In this document: positions 1 through 10,127 of the stretch, one piece after another
Layout: every line of letters starts with the position of its first letter
Numbering within the stretch: the stretch's first letter is position 1
Source of the DNA: Ziziphus jujuba
Taxonomy: Eukaryota > Streptophyta > Magnoliopsida > Rosales > Rhamnaceae
Direction of reading: 5' to 3'
Assembly (NCBI RefSeq): GCF_031755915.1
Contig: NC_083383.1
Span: 27,589,001-27,653,000 of the forward strand
DNA: 64,000 nt
Notes under the pieces: generated by a model
Seen by the model: the letters and a program-made list of their open reading frames with translations, nothing else
Database searches by the model: none
Told to the model about the DNA's origin: nothing
Translations under genes and position numbers: made by a program

Positions 1-2134
1 CACTCACAATCTCAAGCAAAACCATCCCAAAACTATATACATCAGATTTGTCAGTGATACCTGAACTAGTTAGCCATTCTGGTGCAATATAGCCTCTTGT
101 CCCTCTCATTGTTGTTAACAGCTTGGAGTTATCATGGTGATCTAGCAGCTTTGAGAGCCCGAAATCAGAGATTTTCACTGAACTTTTTTCGCCTAAGAGA
201 ATGTTGTCTGGCTTGATGTCACAGTGGATGATCTTGTGTTGGCATTCACTGTGTAAATATGCAAGTCCCTTAGCTGTTCCAATCGCTATTTTCAGTCTCT
301 CATTCCATTGTAGAACCGGACCTGTTCCGAAAAGAGTCCTCTCTAAGGAGCCTCCATTCATAAACTCGTATACTAAAAACCGCAGGTTTCCTTGGATACA
401 AAAGCCTTTCAATCTTACAAGATTGACATGGTGGATGCTTCCAATAATTGCAGTCTCAGTGCAAAATTCCTTCTTCCCTCTGGTTCCAAAGTTTTTGATC
501 TTCTTCACTGCCACTACTGTTTCATCCGGCATAGTACCTCTATATACCATACCAAATCCACCACTTCCTATCTCGGTCTCGAAATTTTCAGTAGCAGAAA
601 CAAGTTCTTCGAAATCGAATCTTACGGGTAAGCCTGGTATAGAAATTATATTAAGCTCAGATGATGATGATAATGAATTTTGACGGTCCAGAATCATGGC
701 GTCTTCTAGCTTTGAAGGCCTAGCTTTTCTTAGCCAGAGAATTGCTATGCCTATGATAGTGAGCAAGAAGAAAAACCCAAATAAAGGTATTAACACCATG
801 GCCACCATTGGGAATTTATCTTCCTTCTTTGTAAATGTGTTCTTGGTGGAAGAAGCTGAAGAAGTCTTTATGTACCCTATACGATCCTCTCTGGTACTCT
901 TAGACATGATTGAACCCAGATAATTTTCAAGCAGATAGCAAACACCAGAATAATTTCCATAGAAAAAGCCCAAGCATGAACAGTTCATCGAGCATAGATC
1001 TTGACAGATTGACAGATTCACACTGCGCTTCACAGGCTCTGCTAAATCATTAGAAAAATAGTCCATCCAATCCTCCAATTTCACATAAGAAATCGATGTG
1101 GAATTCAAATTCCCACTTGGGTTACATCCAATAGGCAATGATAATGAATCATCTGTTGGAACACAACCAACTTTATCATCAGACCTCCTATCGAAACCTG
1201 GTGGACATGAACAAGACGCTTCGTGTATGTTGCATAATCCCAGTTGTCCGCAAGCTGATGGAACTCGACAGTATTCTTCAGGACCTACAAATTCTTCAAC
1301 CCATTTCTCTCCTATGAAGCTCATGATTCTAAACCTTCCATCAGATCCAAGCTTGGCGATCCTGAAACTTGAGAAATTCAAGTTTACTTGAAAAACCAGA
1401 GATCCGTCATCCCCAAGCAGATTCAAACCAGTGCTGTTCATGGCCATGTATGACAGTGGCTCATTTGAATGTTTGAAGGCATTTGTCTCCATGGAGAGCA
1501 TCCAATAGGTCTGATCCCTCCACTGAAATATCAAATCCTTATCAGAAAGTGTGAGTCGGTAATCACCTGTCGACAAGTTTGTTGGTCCGGCAGGAGCATA
1601 CAATGATCTCCCCACGTCCAAGTTCTGTCCCATGACAATGGTGTCCGTTGGATGATTGAAACTTTCCCATAGAGAAACATTCCTGTTATCAACCAATATA
1701 AGGTTTCCTGTCTCTAGGAGCTGCAGAGCTCGAACCGGAGAGTTGAAAGGCGGTGTGGACCAGATAAGGTTGTTAGAGGCATCAGTGATGAAGAGGCCAT
1801 TGATGGTGAGCAATAGCGTTGAGGACTCGGAAATGGGTGTGCTGGGGTTGTGTGTCCAAATGATGGTGTTAGTGGATTTATGGATAATGGACAAGTAGTA
1901 GCTTAAAGGACTCTGTGAAAGGCCAATTATAGAGGCCATAAAAGTTCCATTGACAGACCCCAAGAAAGCACCATTATAGTCGACGAATTGAAGGTGAGAT
2001 GCTGTGAAGTTTGGATAGATGGAATGCTTGAAGATGGGGTATGATGAAGCTATGAAAGATGGAAGAAATGCAAAGCAGCAAAAAGTGAAGGTCGCCAAGG
2101 AAGCAAAAGAGGAGAACAAAAACAAAGACTCCAT
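1..2134 (-). CDS. G-type lectin S-receptor-like serine/threonine kinase (5' part, runs off left edge)
   Basis: An uninterrupted frame runs from the ATG at 2134 to base 1 (711 codons, C-terminus outside the window). Order of parts: hydrophobic signal peptide (about 1-29), bulb-type lectin region (about 45-170), a cysteine-rich EGF-like stretch (CRVPSACGQLGLC, near 290-315), a PAN-like cysteine segment (CSMNCSCLGFFYG), one membrane span (about 440-465), then a kinase domain. Kinase hallmarks are all present: glycine loop IGSGGFGMVYRG near 521, lysine in VAVKK (about K544), catalytic HCDIKPDN (D about 639), DFG (D about 657), and APEWL. HCD instead of HRD marks a non-RD kinase, common among plant immune receptors. 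The family sits in the plasma membrane, binds unknown ligands outside and signals through the kinase. The absence of introns and the domain order resemble Arabidopsis At5g35370-type proteins. A working gene is likely, but the end cannot be checked. Confidence 0.95.
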   Translation of the reverse strand, partial: MESLFLFSSFASLATFTFCCFAFLPSFIASSYPIFKHSIYPNFTASHLQFVDYNGAFLGSVNGTFMASIIGLSQSPLSYYLSIIHKSTNTIIWTHNPSTPISESSTLLLTINGLFITDASNNLIWSTPPFNSPVRALQLLETGNLILVDNRNVSLWESFNHPTDTIVMGQNLDVGRSLYAPAGPTNLSTGDYRLTLSDKDLIFQWRDQTYWMLSMETNAFKHSNEPLSYMAMNSTGLNLLGDDGSLVFQVNLNFSSFRIAKLGSDGRFRIMSFIGEKWVEEFVGPEEYCRVPSACGQLGLCNIHEASCSCPPGFDRRSDDKVGCVPTDDSLSLPIGCNPSGNLNSTSISYVKLEDWMDYFSNDLAEPVKRSVNLSICQDLCSMNCSCLGFFYGNYSGVCYLLENYLGSIMSKSTREDRIGYIKTSSASSTKNTFTKKEDKFPMVAMVLIPLFGFFFLLTIIGIAILWLRKARPSKLEDAMILDRQNSLSSSSELNIISIPGLPVRFDFEELVSATENFETEIGSGGFGMVYRGTMPDETVVAVKKIKNFGTRGKKEFCTETAIIGSIHHVNLVRLKGFCIQGNLRFLVYEFMNGGSLERTLFGTGPVLQWNERLKIAIGTAKGLAYLHSECQHKIIHCDIKPDNILLGEKSSVKISDFGLSKLLDHHDNSKLLTTMRGTRGYIAPEWLTSSGITDKSDVYSFGMVLLEIVS

Positions 2135-2964
2135 TAATGGAAGCTAGCTAGTATTTTAGAGGTTTTTGAGGAGGATTGAAGAGTGTTAGTTCATGGTCCG
2201 GTGGTGGGTTGGTTGGCTGGTGCTTAGCCATCATTTGTGGATTGATTTTTCAATATTTTAAACAAAACAATGTACAACAATTTCAACTCCTTGACCATAA
2301 AACAACTTTTGCTGTATAGCGCCTCTGTATAAGACTTGGGCAATATTATTAATTTATATAATACTGAGAGATGATTTATATATTGAGATTTGAGATATTA
2401 TTTGTTTGTTTGTGTGTGATAACATTGGGTAACGTTAGTCATATTCGATGCTACATAGTTCTTATCCAACATAATACAAAGGAATTTTACCCAAAAAAAA
2501 CAAAAAAAAAACCATATTACAAAAGAAAAAAATGAGTCAACTATATTGTTATTCTAATGTCCCAAAGAAGGGGAAAAAGAAAGAAAGATCTATTTTGTTA
2601 TTTTAAAGGAATTTGCTCTTTGATGTAGAAGTAACCAACTATTTTTCTCAAAAGTTTCAACCACTAGGAGGGATGCGCTCAACTCCTCCTATTAATCACC
2701 TAGAATTAGACCCAGATCTAAAAACACACTTTTTTGAACTCTAATGTGTAGTGAAATTTATCTTTTTCAGGTTAAGTCCATGTAGTTAATGACTTATTTC
2801 AATTGGATGTTTTTTTTCAGAAACCCCTACATCACCCTTCCACAAAAAAAATCTAAAATTTCTTGCATAATTTTCTTCGTCATTGATATAGTAATTGTAT
2901 TACTCCTTGACAAGTCAAAGAACTAGCTTTAATTTAAACCTTGCTTATATTAATAAATTTTAAC

Positions 2965-3000
<36 letters not shown>

Positions 3001-3325
3001 CAAGGCAGTAAGGTTAATCATTAGAAGACAATCAATCAATGGATTATGCAAATTCATTGGCCATGTGGTCAGTTTATATATTCATATATCATATAAATAT
3101 TTTTTGGTCAGACACAAAGTTCCAAATCTGTGATGTTTGAACTCTAGGAAAAGAAACTAAGGCCTTCAACAGATCATACATGTGAAAGTCATATAAGGGA
3201 AAAGCATGTTTTCCATTTAAAGAAAAAAATAAAAAAAAATAAAAAAAAGCCCACCAACAACAACAACTACTACAATGACAACAACCTTTTCTTTATTGTA
3301 CGATTTATGTAATTGCTTTTACATG
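2135..3325. other. AT-rich intergenic stretch upstream of the lectin kinase
   Basis: No reading frame or RNA gene I can support. It should hold the promoter of the lectin receptor kinase (transcribed leftward from about 2135-2200), but I see no convincing TATA box at a fitting distance. It contains poly-A runs and an ATT repeat. Confidence 0.6.
2966..3000. repeat. (ATT)n microsatellite
   Basis: About eleven uninterrupted TTA/ATT units in an intergenic stretch. Confidence 0.9.
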
Positions 3326-4003
3326 TTGATCTAAGAATTTGACGTCTCAAAATTTTCCACTATTAAACTATATGTGATCCTAGTCCACAAGAACTTTTTT
3401 TAATCTTCCTATCATCATGTATCTTGTAAAATATATCAACTTCAGAAACTCTGATATATGTCAAATAGTAAGCAGTCATTTTTCCTTCTCCCTTCCCCTG
3501 ATCCCAGTCCTGTTGATCCTGAAGAGAAGAAAAAAGCAAAAATTAATCAATAAAACAGTGATGAAAAAGCACCAATTCAAACAAATCACATATATATATT
3601 TTTTAATTGATCTCTTTATTTTTTTTTCCCCGAAAACTCCGTAAAATCATATGTACAACCAGCTAAAGAACTGTTTTCAACAAAAGTTTCAAATTTCTAC
3701 TACACAGATTTATGTTTATACCAATAAAATTTCCCTCAGATTTTATTGATAAATGATCAGTTGGGAGCATGCCAATTAAAAAGATATGGATTTTTTTTTT
3801 AAAGGAAGATGATTAGCTAGGTTCTCAACAAAAGATTTAGTCATACCACTGTCCACCCCCCCCCCCCCCCCAAAAAAAAAAAAAAGAAAAAAAAAAAAGG
3901 CCCTGTATCCAAGAAAATAATTGAGTTGCTAACCAGCCATCAGACACCAAAAATATGAGACTTACAGCCAAAATACCTAAAAGGCCAAAAGAACACAGTA
4001 AAA
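3326..4003 (-). pseudogene. Decayed duplicate of the MIC10 3' end
   Basis: This stretch lines up, with small gaps, with about 9530-10590, which is the 3' flank, last exon and part of intron 2 of the MIC10 gene on the same strand. Shared blocks include ATATCAACTTCAGAAACTCT (3431 onwards) against the matching sequence near 9666, the CAGTCCTGTTG block near 3505 against 9930, and the AGCCATCAGACACCAAAAAT-like block near 3935 against 10520. The copied last exon would read DQQD as in MIC10, but its stop codon TGA has become TGG. No copy of exons 1 or 2 is seen. It is therefore a fragment left by an old segmental duplication whose two halves now flank the broken receptor-like protein gene. About 190 bp present between 9735 and 9930 is missing here. 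Confidence 0.75.
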
Positions 4004-4023
4004 AATGAAGGATATGGAAAGAC

Positions 4024-4530
4024 TAGGAATGTCAACGGGACGGGATGGGATGAGATCGGTTTTTAAAATTTCGTCTCCATCCCGTAGGGAATTTTTTATC
4101 CCATTCTTGAGGTTTTTCCCATTTCTTTAGAGGCGGACCGAAGTCGGAGATTTCCCAATCAGGGATACAGTGGGGCGGTTTTCCTTGTTTATTATTATTT
4201 TTTTTATAATTGATATAACTTTTTTTGAAAAATTTATATAATTTTTTTTATGAATAAAATGTAAATAAAGTGACGAAAATATAATAAAAATACAATAAAA
4301 TACATCAAGATCCAAATTTACAATTATAATAAAATACATCCTTAAAAAATATAATAGTCCAAATATATAAAATATAAAAAAAAATAAATATATATGGGTC
4401 AGGTTCAGGCCAGGTTCTTTATTCCCCGATCTCGGCCTGTCCCCAATTCTGGTCTTAAGGATTTATCTTGAGCCTACCTTGCAGTCCTGATTTTCGGGGG
4501 AAAAACTGCCCTGTTAAAGGCAATGCATCG
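4024..4530. mobile_element. Possible non-autonomous hAT-like element
   Basis: The left edge reads ATGTCAACGGGACGGGATGG and the right edge holds an imperfect inverse (CTGCCCTGTTAAAGGC near 4506). Between them lie repeated GATGGGAT/ATCCCATTC-like motifs and an AT-rich core. This G-rich start after a GTCAAC motif is seen in many small hAT-type plant elements. The homology between the MIC10 duplicate and its parent stops next to it. Terminal repeats are weak and no target duplication was identified, so the call is tentative. Confidence 0.4.
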
Positions 4531-4924
4531 CAGTTTTCGAGATGTGCGGGCCAAATTGATATTTCTAAAAAAGACCACTTATCCAGATATATGTATATTG
4601 CAGTAGAAATTTAAACTTGTATGGTGAAGAAAAGGAAAATTAGCTGTATACCCTTGTTTTCTCTCCCAATTTACATCATATTATGCATCAATAATTGTGG
4701 AAGCAACCAAACAATAATCAAATGGTTTTATGAACTAAATTTTATGCAATTGGATATTTATTTGTATATAGCTAGGTTTTATTTCAAATCAAAGAAGAAT
4801 ACTTCTTCAACATGAACAAGGAATTATAGAAACCAAAAAAAGTTCTAATCCAGTACTAATATATTATTACTTCAAGCTCATGCCAATATTGCATGGTGAT
4901 TAAAAAGGGAAGTGGTGAACATTT

Positions 4925-7900
4925 TTCCTACTACTTCTCTCATTCTTTCTGGCTGTTTCGCCGCAAATACTGGTTCCTGTGCCTCTTAATTTCATGTCTC
5001 CATCTTCCATGACAAGAATTTCTTTAAAATTAGCCGAGGTAAGATACTAAAGGCAATGTCCTCAACACAATCAAAACAGCATTTCCTCCATTTGCTAGAA
5101 AACACAAGTGGCATGATCATGGTTTTGAACCCAACAACAAATCAGATTTCAACAGCTATAAGATCCCATTTAATCTCACTGCCATAGTTTGAATACTTCG
5201 ATTTTAATAAGTGTTTCTGGCACATCTTTTATGCAATTTGGTTCAAATGAGGACCACATATTCCTTCATTGCCTTAAAAACAATTTGCTGTAAATGTTTG
5301 AATTTGATTACCTTTGGGGATCCTCCCCAACAAATTTATTATAAGATAGGTTCAGGACAGAAAGGAAATTCAAGTTTGAAAGTGATGCTGGAATTTCCAT
5401 TCAGGCTGTTCCTTGAGAGGTCTAAAGAGTCGAGTTGCTGCAAGTTTCCAAAAGATGATGGGATTTGACCATTGAAAATGCCATTGGACTAGTTGAGTAC
5501 ATGGAGAAATTTGAGCAGTTCTAGTTCTTTTGGGATTCCAACTTCGAAGTTATTGCTTGAAAAACCAATGGAGGTGAATCCCCTAGCTATCTTTATCATC
5601 TCCATCCCTATACCTTTGTTGATAGCTGTTACTCCATCTTCATAGTAAAACTCATCAATCCTTATGTCATTGACCTGTAATCAAGCACCATATTTGACAG
5701 TCAGTTCTAAAAAATTTCATAGCAAGCACCGACAATGTCATACAATCCTCGATATCTACTTGGAATTGAGTCCAATAAATCTCTTGCGCCTTCAGCATAA
5801 CTCCACCTAGTAGGTGAATATCCTGTTTCAGTGTTTCAGGTAATTCAACAATTGTTCTTTCTGATGAATCAGATCACCCACTAGGAGTGATTCATGTCGG
5901 ATGGAGTCTTTTGAACCTAACTCAGGACATAAAGTCATAGCCAATGCAGACAGACTACCAGGTAGAAGAGTCATAGAATCTCATAGACAATATACCTGTT
6001 TCTTTTCCGGATACGGCGTTAAATCATAAAGCCTATGGTTTCTCATAAGAGGTTTGAAGGTGAAAACATTCCCCTTAGTTAAATATTGCAATTATTTAAG
6101 CACTGGACAGGAAGTTCACCACTGAAATTGCTGGAAGCTACATTTATAATTTGAATTTCTTGCCAAGCACCAATGCTTTCTTGGCAAGCAATGCACCCAT
6201 AAAATTTGTTTCATCATAGAAAGGAAACTCAAAGTGGATATATTTTTCAATAACAAGGAAAGGTGTCAAACATTTGATTGTTTCCAAGGTTAAAAACCTC
6301 CAAATATCTGCAATTGGCTAGCAGTTTTGGAATCCTATCTGTCAGTAATTTTCCATCAAGATCAAGGATATGTAAACTACAATCAATAGGAAATGCATCA
6401 GGAATTGGGCTGCTTGAGTTGTTCCTTGGAATATTCAATCCAAATGTATGACTCAGTTAAAGCAAACAAGTTTGCATTCTGCCATTGAAAGTGTTGTAGG
6501 ACAGATCAAGAAATTTTAGCACACTTGCATTGCATATTGATTCGGGTATAAAAACTAAGGTTATTACCAAAGTCCGATGGAATTGAAGATGTAAAATAAT
6601 TGCTAGAAAAATCTACATGGTAAGTGGTGGGAGAATGGGGATCTTCCCATGGAGCTGGTTAAAACTAAGATCAAAGGTATGAAGATTGTGAAGAGGATAA
6701 GGTTCCAGTTCTTGCATGCCTACAAAGTCATTAAGTGAAAAATTCAAAAAGTAAAGAACTCCACTCCCAACTTTCGATATCCAATTAATTATCTCCCCAT
6801 AAATTTTGTTGCTTGAAGTGTCCTAATAGGATAACTTTGCTTGGTTCTTAATTAGATGAGGAAATATTCTAAGTTTGCAATAAGCGAGTTGTAAATCACA
6901 AAAAATGGGAAGAGAAGAGAAATTCGAATCATTATTACTCGTTTTGACTGATAAATTATTGTTGGAAAGGTCAAGAGAATAAAGATTGATAAGGTCTTAA
7001 ATCATTTCAAGCCCTATGGTACCATTGAACTTGTTGAAGGAGAGTGAGAGATCTTCAAGGTCTCTGAGTCTGAAATTTGACATGGAAATAGGACCTAGTT
7101 GTTCGTTGCGACTCAAATCAATCCTATATGAAATAAATAAATAAATAAAAATGAGAAATGAGCATTTGGAAATTCAAGAACCTGACTCTAAATTGATTGT
7201 TCAAAAGGACAATCATTTCCATTGATGGAAGAGAAAACAGAGATGAAGTGATATTTCCATGGAACAAATTATGATGCAAGTAAATATAGACATGGTCCAA
7301 AAGGCCTTCCAAATGAGCATATGGGAATTAAACCATTAAAGCGATCAAGAAAGAGGTTTATCCCAGTCAAGTTCTTGGACATATGAAATGATGGGAATAA
7401 ATCGGTGAAGTTGCTAGCTGATATATGAAGATAAACAAGTTGATTGAGGTTTGTCATAGATTTTGCTAAGTGTTCTACTGAATGACAATGGAAAAGATCT
7501 AAGGTTCATAACTGCCGAAGGTTACCAATAGAAGCTGGTATTCTTCCTCCAAAATTCGTCAAGGAAATCACCAGATTTTGAATACAGTTATCAAAGGGAG
7601 ACTCGGATAAAGTCCCATCAAGCAATTCATTAAATTTATGTCAAGAAACTTTATTGTTTCTACATACCTGAAAGATCTCTTTGGGAAACGTTCCAAACAA
7701 CCCACATTTCTTGAGCTGCAAGAAAGTCAAAACTGACAAATTTGCAAAAGATGTAGAACCGGAGAGAGCAAACTGTTATAGTTATAAGTTCCAGCACTGA
7801 TAAAGATTGAAGCTAATTGGCATGTGATTGATCAATAGGGCTGGATAGAGAACAATGCTTCAAGCTCAACACTCGCAGATTAGGATGACAAAGCCTGTCC

Positions 7901-8207
7901 GCACTCATTCCTAGATGTTGATATGTTTACTTCATCAATGTATATAGATCTTCAATTTTTGTGAGGTTCTGAACAAGCATGGTCAGATATGAACTCTCAA
8001 GATGTGCCAAGAATTCCAGTTATACTAATCAAGAATAGAGAACTTTGTTAGACGGAATATCTCTTTCGGGATTTGTCCAGCAAAGCCAGCATATGAGAAA
8101 TTCAGATAACTCAAACTGGTGAGGTTACCTATACTTGGAAATGGGTTGATGATCAAGTAAAGCCATGAAACAAGGACTAAAGTTCTCATTGTGTCTACAT
8201 GACACAA
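4925..8207 (-). pseudogene. Broken LRR receptor-like protein (RLP, Ve-like)
   Basis: Read leftward, nearly the whole stretch translates in shifting frames into leucine-rich repeats of the receptor-like protein class. From N to C: PSIGNLTSLSYLNFSYAGFA (8025-8150), many LRRs, the block LFANCRYLEVFNLGNNQ-like near 6270-6330, the FSGELPVQCL motif near 6110, the island-proximal AINKGIGMEMIKIARGFTSI near 5570-5630, the last LRRs with GQIPSSFGNL near 5440, the GNEGICGP cap near 5245, then EIKWDLIAVEI and a membrane span near 5100-5190 and a short basic tail. Intact relatives are cell-surface immune receptors without a kinase. Here there are several stops and frameshifts, and the signal peptide and first LRRs are missing beyond the TA tract at 8231. 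It cannot make a full protein. Confidence 0.88.
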
Positions 8208-8229
8208 AATCCACCACTCATTTCAATCA

Positions 8230-8230
<1 letters not shown>

Positions 8231-8281
<51 letters not shown>
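8231..8281. repeat. (TA)n microsatellite
   Basis: About 50 bp of uninterrupted TA, lying at the 5' truncation point of the RLP pseudogene. Confidence 0.95.
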
Positions 8282-8285
<4 letters not shown>

Positions 8286-8590
8286 CTAACCAATAAGATA
8301 GGTAGATAGCATAGGCAACACGGCATAACATAATCAAGTATTTGCTTCAAAAAGAAATCAAGTACTTGCTTCGAAAAGATTTTAAGTATTCAAATATTTA
8401 CTCAGACCAATACTCCAAAGACGTTGTTTAAATTTCTTGGTACATTTCTCTTAATTTAGTTGATAAATAGTTTCTTTCTCTTCCTGATCTCAAATACAGA
8501 AAATGAAAGAAAATGCAGTATAAGAGTGTACGAACCTTTTCTTTTTTTTCCTTGAATGAAGATCCATTTGTTGAAATACCCTTTGTTTTC

Positions 8591-8592
<2 letters not shown>

Positions 8593-8631
<39 letters not shown>
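8593..8631. repeat. (AT)n microsatellite
   Basis: About 38 bp of uninterrupted AT. Confidence 0.95.
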
Positions 8632-8637
<6 letters not shown>

Positions 8638-9077
8638 GTTTTTTTTTGGACGTCCTACTTAGTAGTTTTTACGTTCAATACAAGGCTTTTTTTTTTTCTT
8701 TTTTTTTTTTTTCAGTTGGAGCGATAAATATTGTTTGACTGTGACATATAGAATTCCCAACTCATTTCCATCATTAATACCAAAACTAAAATAATAATAA
8801 TAGTAACTCATTTCCAATCAATATAACAGAAAACTACTAAAGTACTAGTAAAGCTATAGTTTAAATAATAGGCGGCTTAACAATTTGCGTTCGTTTTTGA
8901 TAGGGAATATTCACATCAATGCATGCTCGGATTGGTAAATTGGGTAGGGAAAAACGAAATGAACAACAATTAACGCAGTTAGTCAACCCCATCTCCCTCT
9001 GTTAACCATATAAACCAAACAATCTATAATACCTATAATATTTTGTAACTTCAATCAAAGCTTGTCCATTCTAAAAC

Positions 9078-9136
<59 letters not shown>
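9078..9136. repeat. (ATA/ATG)n microsatellite
   Basis: Trinucleotide tract of AATs with interspersed GAT units. Confidence 0.9.
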
Positions 9137-9927
9137 TTATCGTCTGATTATAAATTGCTTATTACTCGCATTCTTGGTTGCATATAAAAAAATGTTCATG
9201 GTTTTTCCTCTTTCCCACTTTCTTCATTTCCTCAATAATGTCACCATTTTTCCACTTTAATTATAATGCAACATATTTTTCAAAGTCTTTCTTGTTTACT
9301 CGGTCTTGGAGCAGCATTAATACAATTCAATCCGCAACTCATGAAGCACGAAACAATTGCAATATATATATATATATATATATATATATCTTGTAACCCG
9401 ATCTCACTTAATAAGAATTACATAAAAAGAAGGGAAGAAAATACTGTTAATTAGAACATGGAAACAAAAATAAGAGAGATAATCATAGTTATAGGTCAAT
9501 TTTCTTAGTTGTGAGCAAATACATGAAGATCTAAGAGAGTGCGAATTAAAGTCCCAATTTTCCTACTACTAAACTACTTTTGATCTTAATCCATGTGAAC
9601 TTTACTTAATCTTCCACTATCCTTTCAATCTAAACGCTAGTAGCATCATCACGTAGTTGTAAAATTTATCAACTTCAGAAACTCTAACATATATAAAAAA
9701 GAAAGCAATTATTTCATCCTTTTCCTTTCCCCTGATGTACTCCACTCAATAACATGTCTTCAGAACAGAAAGGTTACAGAACTCAAAACCGGTCCAAAGC
9801 ATATCAGGTAAATTGGTTACCATCAACAATACATATTCAATACAGCAGGGGCAAAATCCACCCATATTATCTAGAAAATTCAGTTCTTAAACTGAAAAAT
9901 TTTATGTCAACATCAAAGCATATAATC

Positions 9928-10092
9928 TCAGTCCTGTTGGTCCTGAAAAGAACATAAAAAAGAAAAAGCAAATCAATTTCTTTCTTAGACGATATTAGTT
10001 CATAAAGTAAATAAGTTGAACAGCAATAAGGAATACCAATTCAAACAACTCATGCGCAAATCACAAGAACATACAGCTGCCATTACCAAATC

Positions 10093-10127
<35 letters not shown>

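Larger units (their letters stand above)
8210..9527. other. AT-rich spacer with microsatellites
   Basis: Between the broken RLP and the MIC10 3' flank I see no gene. It contains two long (TA)n tracts, an ATA/ATG tract, homopolymers and a further short TA tract at 9362-9390. Confidence 0.7.

Noticed and set aside
2960..9140. Simple tracts as centromeric or telomeric repeats
   Set aside because: ATT and TA tracts are short and dispersed; there is no TTTAGGG array and no long satellite.
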